From: Gari tellinella
Lineage: Eukaryota > Mollusca > Bivalvia > Cardiida > Psammobiidae
Length of the DNA: 64,000 bases
Direction of reading: 5' to 3'
Assembly: GCA_922989275.2 (NCBI GenBank)
Contig: OV277856.1
Coordinates: 54,197,358-54,261,357, forward strand
Part shown: positions 33,191 to 44,252 of the stretch, piece after piece
Numbering within the stretch: position 1 is the stretch's first letter
Layout of the letters: each line of letters starts with the position of its first letter
Position numbers and translations under genes: made by a program
The notes under the pieces: model-generated
What the model was told of the DNA's origin: nothing
What the model saw: the letters and a program-made list of their open reading frames with translations, nothing else
Database searches by the model: none

Positions 33191-35904
33191 CTGGTTATGT
33201 GAGAGAAATATAGTGGCTTTAAGCTGTCATCTGTCCTTTTAACAGTCAATTAATATTCGTTTTAATGGTCGTAATAGAGGGATTTTACTGTACTTCGATT
33301 TTAATTCAAATCAACAGGTTAGACGGGATGTTTTAATTTTGTTATTGATGCTAGTGTGCTTGCTTTTTATACGGAGGTTCATTAAGTGTCAAATATTGAG
33401 GCTGCAAGGTTATAATGGAAGTACAATAGAGCCTCTCTATTACGACCACTAAAATGTGTCAAATATTAGTCGTTTAAGACCGGTGGCTTCTTAAGTAATG
33501 AGAAAGTGAAACAGAAAGCTCCTACAGGTGCTTTCTGTTACTCTTTTCCATTGCTTTAAGCTGTCACCTGTCTTTTATACTGACAATTAGCCTTCTATTT
33601 AGTGGTCGTAATAAAGGGGTTCTACTGTGTATATACATTGAAGTATTCAACGTTAATCATGTTTTCGACTTAAAGTTTTTGCCACCAACTCACCAGACTA
33701 TTTAACTCTTTCACAACTCGGACCTGTTTTAAATATGCCCATTACATTTGCAAACAATGTAGATCTTTTTCAGAGGGTTCCTAAGGAACCCTCTGATCTC
33801 GATTTACACTGGTTGCTAATTTAGATCAGTATTCATTACAATACTCATATTTCCAAGTTGACTGGCTCATGTTCTGTTAACAAGATTGATCCACAAGGAA
33901 TACGTATATCCCACAAGAGTAACTTAGTGTTGAAAGAGTTTATTGCCATTAAGTTAAAACATTTAAAGGAGGTATGACATTTTGCATTGGGTTGCAGTTT
34001 CGTTCATCTACATGCAGGGCTGCCATAAGTTGACATGAACAATCCTAAGATTTCCAAATTTGTATTTTTCAAGTGCGATTTTATGAATTGTACCTTTACC
34101 AAATAGCTTGTTTCTATCGTTACTGACATGTGACAACTTAAGGCAGGCTGGAAGTAAAGCAGAATGCGCCTTAAAGGAAAACGGACAGCTGATGACAATA
34201 TGGTCTTAGATCCTAGATTTTATCCTAAAATCAACATTCATGATTGTCCTGCAATTATTACTCATCGATAAGGTACGAAAAAGATCGATTTACTGCATAC
34301 AGGTAAGCTATCGCTAATTGGAACGGGCGCCGCCATATTGGCAAAGCTATCATTCGGAACCCTCGATTTTTATCTATTTTGTGACGTCACAAAGGCCTAA
34401 ACGCTGATTGGCTCTTTCACTCAACCACTGTAGCTTGGACGGACAGTTCACACTTCGTCAGTAAAGGTAGCGGCAAGCTTAATTCAAGGTCGCATACAGT
34501 TAAACAAAAAGATAATAGATAGATGGTATATTCATATTGATTATGATGAACTTGAAAGGTCGTGTAGATCCAGATACGATCAGAAGCTACTATCGTTAAT
34601 CGGCTTAGAGAAATGTCCGTTCCAATTCCCAGCTATAGAATCTGGGAAAACAATCCTGCGAAATGGCTAACGGTAGAGTATGGCGACATCCTTGATGATT
34701 ATAATTATTAGATCTAGATCTACAATAAAAAAAAATCTGATAATCAGTGCGATATTGTGCTGATCTAGACCTAAATGTTGAACTGGCTTAGATCTACCAA
34801 CTCGTTTACAAATCAGCATTTTCTAGCTGGTTCGTCTCGGTTTAGGAATTCAACGCTACAGAAATTCTTAATGAAAAAAGTCTCATTACTAGATCTACAT
34901 ATTGTACGGGTAGATCTAGATCGGTTTTTTCTTTCTTAATTTAATCATCGCGATTCTCTAGATCCCGATCTGATAGAGCGATCTTACTTGAGTCCAAAAC
35001 CGATTTTGATTGGATCTTGTTTTATCGTTCTTATTTCTGGGTGTAGTTTTACACTCGTCATTTCTGTAGAAAAAAATTCAAACAACTTTTAGATAGGCCT
35101 AAATGAATTTTAATTTAAATTCGAGTTTTATGGTAGACTCTTACCTTTTTAAAAAAGCAGCATACACATCTAGATCTATACAAAACCACAAGAGCTAGAA
35201 GTGTCCAATCTTCTTTTTTTCTTCTTTTTTTTTTTTTTTAAAGATCTTGGCTTTTTTGTTTTGATGTAACCCTTTCCCCCATAAATACGCCTTTTAACGC
35301 CTTTAATTAATTCCTTCATATACTGAAGAAAATAGTTTCAATATCATACTGTCACAAAAAAAAATCATAAGAAATATTTTCTATATTCTAGCAGATAAAA
35401 GCTTAAAGCAGGCTGAAAGTATTTTCAACCTGTTTTAAGTGGTCACATATTTTCAGAAGTAGAAACAGGCTATGGGGTAAAGGGTAAAAGGCTCGTGGCG
35501 TGTAATCGCATATTTAAGTAGCCAACTAGCTAGCCTGTGTTTAAAATCACAACCCTGTTTGACAAGTGCGGCTAATTAGATTACGTAATATGGATCTTTA
35601 TGCCCTGCAGGCCTAAAGCTTCTTACTTCTTCACAGAGGGGTCTTAGGCAGAAAAGGAATGTGTATAAACATTGCCGGTCCATATCGTACAATTTGCAAG
35701 GCAGCTTAATTGATTATAGTGGTTGATGATGAATGTCAGCATAAAATGCGATCTAGATCAAAGCCGCCTGCTGAAATATGTTCTGAATCTGTTTCGATTA
35801 TGATGTTCATAGATCTTTATATAAGCTCAAGATATATAACGATAAGTAAAAAACGACATTAATACAATAAATGAGCACTCGGGTCACGTTATCTAGAGCG
35901 TTCA

Positions 35905-36265
35905 GTTTTGACCCAGATCAGAATATCAAATACTTTGTTCAGCAGACAATTAATCAGTTTGGATCTTAATCAGACATTGCCAGTCTCAATTGCTAGATGA
36001 TAAATTGATATTCCACATTTGTCATGTCAATGACTGTGCAAAAAGTTCAGCAACAGTTTGGATCCAACTGAGATATTGAGAAACTCTGTGATTGAAAATC
36101 CAAACTAGGGTTTGAATGTATTGAAAAGCTCATTGAAGAAACTTTGATCCGTACGAGAGACTGACAAACAGTTAGGACCCAGATCGGAATAAAAACTGAC
36201 TGTACTTAAAGGTCAGCAACAGTTTGGATCCAAATGAGATATTGAAAAACTCTGTGATTGAGACC
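35905..36265. repeat. Direct repeats with core-B half sites
   Basis: CAGCAACAGTTTGGATCCAA followed by (C/A)TGAGATATTGA and AAACTCTGTGATTGA occurs at 36,048-36,100 and 36,212-36,262. Other half sites (CAGTTTTGACCCAGATCAGA, AAACAGTTAGGACCCAGATC) are spaced between. Only single arms are present, no palindrome. Confidence 0.75.
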
Positions 36266-36456
36266 TGGATGTACGAAAGTTCCCGGATGTTGCGATACCG
36301 AGAATAAATGGTCTATTTTCTAAAAATGTATGTCCGATTGAGGAGCAGAACCGATGTTAAACGTCACGGAAAATTCATAACAGACCAGAAAAATAATTTG
36401 ATCCCCCTTATTTTATTAAATAAAAACGTAATATCTCATCCGTTTTGTACTGGGTG

Positions 36457-36496
36457 CAGAGACAGTGTATAGTCATATGGCTATACACTGTCTCTG
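36457..36496. repeat. 16-bp perfect hairpin
   Basis: CAGAGACAGTGTATAG, loop TCATATGG, CTATACACTGTCTCTG. It lies within the 3.17 kb transposon. Confidence 0.95.
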
Positions 36497-37675
36497 ACTG
36501 GATGTTATAAAAATCGGCACATGTATTATCGTCTTTATCTGCTCGTGTTTTAGTCGTAGCCCCGTAAAAAACGAAGATATCCTGGAGCCGATGTTTATGA
36601 TTAATATTTACGGAAATATTAACAGATAAGACTAAATATATCAGAGAAACTTTTTTCGAAAGTCACAGGGCTACGATGCCTTTATTCACAACCAGTATGC
36701 AAATATTATCAAGAGTATCCGTGTCCGATTCCGGTGTCCTATGAGATTTGCCTGATATAAGCTACCTCAAGTATGGCTGGATTAAGCACTAATAGCTCGA
36801 AATTTTGATGGTTCTGCTATGCACTCATTGTCACCAAGACACCCAATCGTCATTTCATTTGTTCTGCAGCAAGTATTAACCTCCTTTGTAGGCATTTAAA
36901 CACAAGTATTGCAGTCGCAAATTCGCCCGGCGAATGCGCTTTCTCTTCGCCCGACCCGTCGTAGTCTCTGTCTTCTAATATTACATTCTCTGATAATTTA
37001 GGATCGAAATCTTAACACTGAAGTTCTAAAGTGTTTTTACCTTCCTCCACATGTCCAATTTTTCTCAGTATTTCAGTTTATTAATGTTATCGATGTAAAT
37101 TCCGCGCACTCTACGGCATTTCCGGTTAGACTCGCTATAACCGGAAGGTCGCGGAAGGCCTTAGTTACGTCACACAGGTAAACAAAATGGCGGCCCCAAT
37201 GGACGCTTGCACAGTCATATATCACAAAGTTTAAACGGCTCTAACTACTTCATTTTTTTTTTCTTCAAAATTTCAAAGGCAGAAGGCGATTTTATTTCAA
37301 TATCTTTCATTTAAAAGATATTTATCACCAGCTGTCCATTTCCCTTTAAAGGCGCATTCTGTTTTACTTTTTAGCCTATTTTAAGCTACCATGTACCAGA
37401 AAAAATCCGAAGATTTAGGAAAATCCGGAGAAATGGCAGCCCTGTACATGTATGCATTACAATTTAGATTGTATTAATATATTTTAATAAAACGCGTCCC
37501 AGGAAATGATTCGGAGCCCAACGTCCTTTAGAATGCATCGAGTCCTTAAGGCCTTTCGCATACGGAAGTCGGTCTTGCGGGCGAGCGGATATGCGTCTTG
37601 ACGACATAGACTTTTTCCGTACGTGCTTATACTAGACAATTTATATAACGGAAATGTTGATACAATTTAGTATAA

Positions 37676-37748
37676 TCCTTCATAGCTCAGTCAGTAGAGC
37701 GATTGACTAGTAATTCAAAGGTCATAGGTTCGAGACCCAACCGATCCA
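37676..37748 (+). repeat. tRNA-like sequence, Thr(AGT)-like, probably pseudogene
   Basis: D-arm TAGCTCAGTCAGTAGAGCG and T-arm AGGTTCGAGACCC look good and the anticodon region reads CTAGTAAT. The acceptor ends (TCCTTCA and CGATCC) do not pair and the anticodon stem is one base short. A SINE head or decayed tRNA is more likely than a working gene. Confidence 0.5.
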
Positions 37749-38090
37749 AATATTATTTTTAAGTGTCCGATTTATTGACTTGTCAATCCATAACGCAGTG
37801 ATCAAGGGACATGTTATGTTTAGTCTTAGTTGATTAGTATAAGTGATGTTTTTTACGGTCCACTTATATGCCCATTCACATGTACGTTTTAGTTTAATGA
37901 CTTACAAGTCAATAACATCGGTATACATGTATACGATTTGATCGAACTATAAAGCCACACATTGAAGCTTATCAATACGTCAACATTTTCAAGATCGGTA
38001 TTGCCCATTATAATTATGTTTATACAATATAATTAACCTTGTATGCAAACCAATGAATAAATAATATGGCAGTTTTAATTTTAAGGTAGT

Positions 38091-38581
38091 TAACTGTATC
38101 TCAACTTCAAATATCTCACATTTTAATAAGAAAATCAGTTATTACAACAAATCCTGACTGTAATATTTTCTAATTTTTTCTGACCAATTACCTCATCAAC
38201 CATATATTTGAATAAAATGAAAACAAATATACATTGAATGAGTCAGTTTTTTGTAATTCAATATTTTAGCATTTTGCAAAATTTAGATAGCTGATAACAT
38301 CTTTCTGAACACCTTTATTCAAAATGTTTTTCGCTTTTCTTGTAATGAATGTTGTGGACTACTTATTGGGCGAGATTTATATTCATTAGCTTTATTGATT
38401 TTTGAGAAAAATCAAATTATCAAAATTCCAGGTTTTTGTCAGAAAATGAGACCTTAAAGACAAACCACACGATAAATTTTGCCTATATTTTCACACATTG
38501 TTTCTTAGGCTATTATCATTCTTCATGAAAAGTTTCATAACACCTTGTATGGAAACTAAGCGCACCGTCGAAGTACCTTAA
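38091..38581. mobile_element. TTAA-ended AT-rich MITE, about 490 bp
   Basis: TTAAGGTAGTT at the left and AAGTACCTTAA at the right are short inverted ends. The interior is AT-rich without ORFs. The right part has CCATACAAGGTG in complement form (CACCTTGTATGG). Confidence 0.55.
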
Positions 38582-38741
38582 TAGTACGACATCTAACGTT
38601 CTTGAATACTCTCCAATAATAATTCATTGCGCCCAATGTCTATGTACTTTTCACGGGCACGAACGAATAATATACGAATCGAATCACACACGCAAAAGTG
38701 CTTTGTGCATTACTCAGCTGAAATGCACTAATTTCTCGATA

Positions 38742-38908
38742 TACAGTAATACGACCACTAAAAACAATGTTTATTGAATGTAAAAAAAACAGATGGCAGC
38801 CTAAAGGAACTTTCTGTTTTTACTGTCACCTTGCTTTAAGCAGTCATCTGTCTTAAATACCAAATAGTTAACACACTTTAATGGTCGTAATAGACATGTT
38901 TAACTGTA
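38742..38908. mobile_element. MITE, CCCCTCTATTACGACCACTA family
   Basis: ACAGTAATACGACCACTA at the left and TAATGGTCGTAATAGACATG plus ACTGTA at the right. The core AGATGGCAGCCTAAAG / GCTTTAAGCAGTCATCTG is core-C-like. Confidence 0.8.
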
Positions 38909-39015
38909 TATATGTGTTTGTCCTAGGGTGGGAGATGATTGGAAGCGAGCCTAGAAAATACGCTCCACTGTAATAACCACAACATTTGAACTCGTTCCAA
39001 GACTGCCAAGTTGTA

Positions 39016-39251
39016 CAGTGGAGAATCTGTTATTCTTTCCCAATAAACGCGTTTACGCTAAAACTATTATTTGCAGTGCAAACAGTTTGGAGCCAGATCA
39101 GACGCCGGGTAACCCGGCGTCTGATCAAGCTCCAAACTGTTTGCCACCAAGATAAACAAGAGTTATCAGAATTTGTTCTTTTCTACGTTTTAGTGCTTTG
39201 CATTTGCGTACGTTTGCGTTTAAACGGGAAAGAATAACAGATTCTCCACAG
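39016..39251. mobile_element. MITE, CAGTGGAGAA family, full length
   Basis: 236 bp between TA dinucleotides. Left CAGTGGAGAATCTGTTATTC, central GATCAGACGCCGGGTAACCC / CGGCGTCTGATC, right subterminal GTTTGCGTTTAAACGGG and TTCTCCACAG. Confidence 0.95.
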
Positions 39252-39369
39252 TATCATCTGCTTTAATCCTCTTACCGCCAAAATACCGCCTGCAATGGTA
39301 GTTTCGTATGCAATATTTTAAAGTCAGTTTTAGGGCTGTTTTAACTAAAAAAAATATTGTTATGAGCGT

Positions 39370-39434
39370 CAACCAGATTGGATCTTGATCAGATGCCGTG
39401 TCACGCGGCGTCTGATCAGGATCCAAACTGTTTG
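39370..39434. repeat. Core-B palindrome
   Basis: CAACCAGATTGGATCTTGAT pairs with ATCAGGATCCAAACTGTTTG around a GATGCCGTG/CGCGGCGTC inner stem. It lies between two MITE copies. Confidence 0.85.
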
Positions 39435-39562
39435 AAAAATCACCTTTGGGTGCCGTTGTCAGTAAAATGAGTCAAAACAATCTGAGAAATGAAAAGACTG
39501 ATCAAGAGAGTGGGTGTAAGAAAAACTTGTTGAATTCATCCTTAGACTTCGTATCGAACACA

Positions 39563-39810
39563 CAGTGGAGAATCTGTTATTCTTTCCCGTTTAAACGCAA
39601 ACGAAACGCAAACGCAAAGCACTTAAAACGTAGAAAAGTACAACTTTTGGACAATTCTTATAATTCATTTTTATCTTGGTGGCAAACAGTTTGGATACTG
39701 ATCAGACGACGGGTAACCCGGCGTCTGATCTGGCTCCAAACTATCTTTAATTGAAATAATAGTTTTAGCGTAACCGCGTTTATTGGGAAAGAATACCGTT
39801 TTCTCCACTG
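39563..39810. mobile_element. MITE, CAGTGGAGAA family, full length
   Basis: 248 bp, in the opposite orientation to 39,016 (GTTTAAACGCAAACG block is at the left). Left flank is CA instead of TA; right flank TA. Core GATCAGACGACGGGTAACCC / CGGCGTCTGATC. Confidence 0.9.
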
Positions 39811-40285
39811 TACTCAGGTGTGCAAAGTAGCATCGTTCATGTACCGAGCACTTGTATAATCATGCACGCAGTGAACATACAGTAAATACTGTACCAAACC
39901 AACATTACATTGAATATAAAAACACAGATTTAAAGACAGGTGGTTTCTGAAGGCATTGCGAAATAATTTTTAAGCCTCACGTTAGAGCTTTCTGAATAAC
40001 TTTTATCGTGTATTAGGTAGTCACATTGTTTTAGGAATACTCATTTTCCGCTATTAAACTAACCTTTACGCAGGTGCGACTATTTGTGTAATATCCTATT
40101 TATAACAGTCACCAATTGCATTGAATCGTCAGTTGACAAGAGAAGTCTTCTAGAGGTAAGTCTTGATTTTAGCCCTGTTTTCGGTTTTAGTGTAATGTAT
40201 GACGTTGACCAATTTATCCGTATCACTGGGGGCTAACTAGGTATCATCATCAAATGTTTAGCTACAACAACTTGTACGGGTATTA

Positions 40286-40531
40286 CAGTGGAGAATGTGT
40301 TATTCTTTCCCAATAAACGCGTTTTCGCTAAAACTATTATTTGCAGTGCAAACAGTTTAGAGCCAGATCAGACGCCGGGTAACCCGGCGTCTGATCAGGC
40401 TCCAAACTGTTTGCCACCAAGATAAACATGAATTATCAGAATTGTCAAAATATTGTCATTTTCTACGTTTTAGTGTTTTGCGTTTGCGTACGTTTGCGTT
40501 TAAACGGGAAAGAATAACAGATTCTCCATTG
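40286..40531. mobile_element. MITE, CAGTGGAGAA family, full length
   Basis: 246 bp with TA flanks, same orientation as 39,016 and very similar in sequence. Right end TTCTCCATTG carries one change. Confidence 0.95.
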
Positions 40532-40689
40532 TATAAAAGATTACGTAGCAAAACATTTCCAAATATATTTACTGACTTCGTAGAATTACAAATCTATCAT
40601 AAAACCCATATAAACTGTCGTACATGTAGCAAAGCATTTTGATAATACGTAGTTGAGTTCCCAGTTCGTAAATTAAAAGTGTTATCCTT

Positions 40690-40770
40690 TACCCTATAAA
40701 CTGTTTCTAGCTTTGAAAGGGGACTACTTAAAGCAGGTTGAAAGTAAAGCAGAACACACCTTAAGACACA
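40690..40770. repeat. Hairpin core C copy
   Basis: CTTAAAGCAGGTTGAAAGTA followed by AAGCAGAACACACCTTAAG, with an upstream CCTTTACCCTATAAACTG that resembles the TTAACCCTTTACCCCATA family end. Confidence 0.65.
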
Positions 40771-41086
40771 ATCTGAAAGTATTCCTTATGATACATATTC
40801 ATTGACTGTATAAATTGAAACTATTCTCTTCAGTGGAGGAATATAGTACAGAATGCGCTAAAATGCGCTTCTATGGGGGACAGGATAAAACGCGATTTCA
40901 AAACGTGGCAACGGCTTCAAAATGAATTCAGCTCTAGAAATACTAGTTGGGACTTATTCGAGTTCGAGAAATTGAAGTTCAACTGTAATTGGTTTATGGC
41001 CAAACTAGGCGTGTCTAAATTTCTTTATAAAAACCTCTTAGCGCTAAAATATTTATTGCACACAGTTTGGAGCCAATTAACTCTTT

Positions 41087-41311
41087 TCTCCCTAAAACTT
41101 TAAATGGACAATTCCAGTTTCCATTTTAGTCTAGTCCATTTCGGACATTTAAGGGTTGTTTTTGTCAATGTTTTGCATTATGACAAACAGTGAAGACCCT
41201 GATCAGCCCTCTGATCTGGGTCTTCACTATTTGCATTGGACACGTGTACTTTTCACATGTACACTGTTTGAAAAGGACGCCTGTATGCGGGACTAGGGTT
41301 CAAAGGGTTAA
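41087..41311. mobile_element. MITE, TTAACTCTTTTCTCCC family with core-B
   Basis: TTAACTCTTTTCTCCCTAAA at the left and GGGTTCAAAGGGTTAA at the right. Core at 41,183-41,234: CAAACAGTGAAGACCCTGAT / ATCTGGGTCTTCACTATTTG with the inner stem deleted. Confidence 0.75.
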
Positions 41312-41406
41312 ATGCTGAAAAACCCTGTCTACTCAAGTCCCAAACTGCTTGTCAATAAGATTACGAATTGTTCAACGTTACCAACCACTTTCATTTCGTA
41401 TATCTA

Positions 41407-42580
41407 CTGAGCAAAAATAGAAACGTCCCACCCTATTACAGGGACATTTTCTTGAAAGTTATAAGGTTGATGGTAGTAAAACCTATACAGAAATTGAAGT
41501 TCATTCATTTTTGAATCCATATCAGTTGACCTCATATTGCTGAGAAAAAAACTTTTCGAGTGATGTAGTGAAGAAGTTGGTAGGGGTCAAAATAAAAAAT
41601 CTGAATAAATGTTTGTTTTTTTAAAAATGTTTAGTTGATTACTGAATTCTCATAAAAAGTCCCACATTTTATTCAGTAAGATTAATATCGTGTACGGCCA
41701 CCGTTTGCACCAATATACGCTTCATTTCTACAGCGTAACGTAACGTTTAATGAGAACGTCAGACATTCACTCTTGCTGTGAGGTCTGTGTCAAATATTGA
41801 ATGCTGAATCTTAAATGTAATCAATTTGCGTAGTCTATCATCTGAATTGTTAAGTATGAATCAAGATAAAAAGAACTTGGTACCAACCAGTTTGCTTCAA
41901 TTTCAAATGACGTCGTGACGACAGATAATTTAGCCCACGGTGACGTGTCGTCCAAATTTGACCGGATTATGGGCGTCATGCTCTGATTGATTTAGCTTTG
42001 GATTGCAAGCGATTACAAAGGTTTGTGATGACTCACCGTGTTCACCAGCCGTTCCGGTGGCTGGAAAATGACGTAGACGTTAGTGCGTTAACGTGCCGTA
42101 GTGATCAGTTCTGACGGAGGAAAACGGGATGACCAAGGCAAAAACGATTGTGAACAGTCCCAGTCTGATGGTACCGGGTCGCAAACATCCGTTTGGTTTC
42201 TCTATAGAAGCCGAACCAGCGGGCGACGTCAATGGCCGTCATTGCCTGATTTCTTTCAACTTCAGACGAGCGTGGCAGGATGCAATAATTGAATTCATAT
42301 GGGTTTTTTTCAATTTTTTTATTACCATGTGTCGTGTGTATTTTACGACGGTGACATAATTACTTTATTGAAACGCGTGTACCGTGCACGTGCAAAACGT
42401 GCAAATCATCATTCCGTTACGTTAGCGGTTTTTATCTGTGTTATTTTGTAAAACCTTTACACATGTGTAACTCCAACTAACCAGTATCCCATAAGTACAT
42501 TAACTTGATGTACGAGTATAACTTAAATAACGTCAGAGATATGTCCGTTCAAAATGTGGGACGTTTCTATTTTTGTTGAG
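41407..42580 (-). mobile_element. Tc1-like transposon, both ends, decayed
   Basis: 1,174 bp between TA dinucleotides. CTGAGCAAAAATAGAAACGT at the left is the complement of the right end (ACGTTTCTATTTTTGTTGAG with one change). On the - strand, remnants of a Tc1-type transposase can be read (TRYHQTG near 42,170, TLRCRNEAYIGANGG near 41,720) with many stops, and the catalytic middle is deleted. Related to 27,350-27,969. Confidence 0.85.
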
Positions 42581-43029
42581 TATATATCTAGCTTCACTGT
42601 ATTTGTTTGGTATTGTTAAACCAATTGCTCCATTATAGAAGCACCAATTGTTGCAACTTTATTGCCATTTTTCATTAAATATTTTACTTCAGCATCATGT
42701 CCAGATGTGTCCAAAAACCACAATACCTTAGTATTTGTTTAGGAAATATCCTTTAGCAATGCTATTCCATGCCTGTTTTTGAACACGGGTCACTTTTTAA
42801 GTGTGAAAGGCACTCTGCTTCACTTTTAGCCTACTTCTTAGATTAGAATATAATTTATGGTGCATATTCATGACTGTATACATTGGAATTTTCCTCAGTG
42901 GATTGTTTAACTAATTTATGGAATAATGCGTTACGGAAAAATCTATTATCCGATTGTTCTGACTTTTAATTATTTTTAGAACAGAATAGTTAATAATGGT
43001 AAATAGGTAAGAAAGGTAACATACTTTTT

Positions 43030-43285
43030 GAGGATATATATTCGTACACTTTCCTAATTGCGATGAGCATGGTCTCCGTGCAGCACGTGACCGATGCGCA
43101 AACTTGACTGAAATGTTAATCTTTTCCAAAACGCATTTACGCTGAAACCATTATCTCCATTGCAAAGGTTACCCAGCGTCTGATCAGGCTCCAACCTGTT
43201 TGCCACCTAGATTAGAAATATAGTTATAAATTTCTAAAAGTAAATTTCCCAGCTGAGTGCATTGCATTTGCGTTTAAAGACATCA
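43030..43285. mobile_element. Diverged MITE, pair of 1,960-2,272
   Basis: CGTACACTTTCCTAATTGCG, CAGCACGTGACC, AACGCATTTACGCTGAAAC, then GTTACCCAGCGTCTGATCAG and TTTGCCACC. The left arm of the palindrome is lost. Confidence 0.65.
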
Positions 43286-43797
43286 AGCCAGTCCATTCAT
43301 TGATTACCACCCCATTGTCCTCACTACGTGTGAAAATACAGGTAGTTTACCGTATAGCATGAGAAAATTGTTTAGGCAACTGCTCAGCCATCTGTGAGCC
43401 TTACATAATAGATCTCAATAGGTTTTTCAATGGGTTTTACTTACCAAGCTATCAAATATTCGGTGCGGGCCTGACATGAGACGCCTGAATGATTATTTGC
43501 CTAGACGCTACCACCGTTAGTGCATGCTCTCCATGCTTTGACTCAAACTATCTACGGAAGTAGGTGTTACCATCCAAGCTAGATCATGTGATGTCTTTAA
43601 ACGGGAAAGAATGTCTTCCCTTCTGTACATTACGTACATAAATTACTGCTATCCGTACTCTCCCGTTGTATGCACCGTGCACGTGCAAAACGTGACAATC
43701 CGTTACGTTCCGGCTTTTTATCTGTGTTTTATGTGGAAAGTTTACTCATTTGTAACTCCATCGAACCAGTAATCCACAAGTACATTCACTAGATGTA

Positions 43798-44039
43798 CAG
43801 TGGATATTCTCTCTTTCCCGTTTAAACGCAAACGTACGCAAACGCAAAGCACTAAAACGTAGAAAAGAACAACTTTTGGACAATTCTGATAATTCTTGTT
43901 TATCTTGGTGGCAAACAGTTTGGAGCCTGATCAGACGCCGGTTACCCGGCGTCTGATCTGGCTCCAAACTGTTTGCACTGCAAATAATAGTTTTAGCGTA
44001 AACGCGTTTATTGGGAAAGAATAACAGATTCTAAAACTG
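43798..44039. mobile_element. MITE, CAGTGGAGAA family, abutting the first coding exon
   Basis: 242 bp, left end CAGTGGATATTCTCTC, core GATCAGACGCCGGTTACCCG / CGTCTGATC. The right end should be TTCTCCACTG but reads TTCTAAAACTG, and runs straight into the polypyrimidine tract and AG of the splice acceptor at 44,053. The element ends 20 bases before the EEP start codon. Confidence 0.9.
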
Positions 44040-44053
44040 TTCTTTTTTGACAG

Positions 44054-44140
44054 TTCAATATGAAGAGCAACCTATTTGTCGCAGTAGCCCTTTTGGTCTT
44101 GATTTACATTGAGGATGGGAATGCATTCTGTTCAATGACG
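44054..44140 (+). CDS. Secreted EEP-superfamily protein, coding exon 1 (signal peptide)
   Basis: Start codon at 44,060. TTCTTTTTTGACAG before 44,054 is a good splice acceptor, so an upstream 5' UTR exon is likely. The 27 codons (MKSNLFVAVALLVLIYIEDG, then NAFCSMT) form a signal peptide: Lys2, a hydrophobic core VAVALLVLIYI, and a likely cleavage after GNA. The exon ends ATGACG/GTAAGT in phase 0 and joins exon 2 at 46,279 to give SMT-AVTYNTAL, the first strand of the EEP fold. The first intron (2.1 kb) holds a MITE inside another repeat. Confidence 0.85.
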
Positions 44141-44252
44141 GTAAGTCGATATGGCATCATTTTACATATTTGTGCCGTTCTATGAGATATGTAAAAATAG
44201 TCAACAAACAACACGTAATTTCAACTTATTTCATCTTTATCGACGTTTCGGC

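Larger units (their letters stand above)
34175..37345. mobile_element. 3.17-kb TTAA-flanked DNA transposon (Kolobok- or piggyBac-like), no transposase
   Basis: TTAA on both sides; ends AGGAAAACGGACAGCTGATG and (complement) AGGGAAATGGACAGCTGGTG. It lies exactly in the loop of the GCGCCTTAAGGCGC hairpin of the host MITE. The interior has no long ORF, many AGATCTAGATCT-type motifs, a core-C copy (35,396-35,488) and core-B-like direct repeats. The AGGG start after TTAA fits Kolobok better than piggyBac, but this is inference. Confidence 0.8.
33214..37444 (-). repeat. Inverted duplication, arm 2, interrupted by a transposon
   Basis: Reverse complement of 20,944-21,932. It includes MITE 33,421-33,628, core-B palindrome 33,751-33,815 and the CAGGGCTGCCAT MITE 34,015-37,444. 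That MITE has the same target duplication (TACATG, the complement of CATGTA), so the duplication copied a locus with the MITE already in place. Confidence 0.85.

Noticed and set aside
37676..37748. Functional tRNA-Thr gene
   Set aside because: The acceptor stem does not pair and the anticodon stem is irregular; kept only as tRNA-like.
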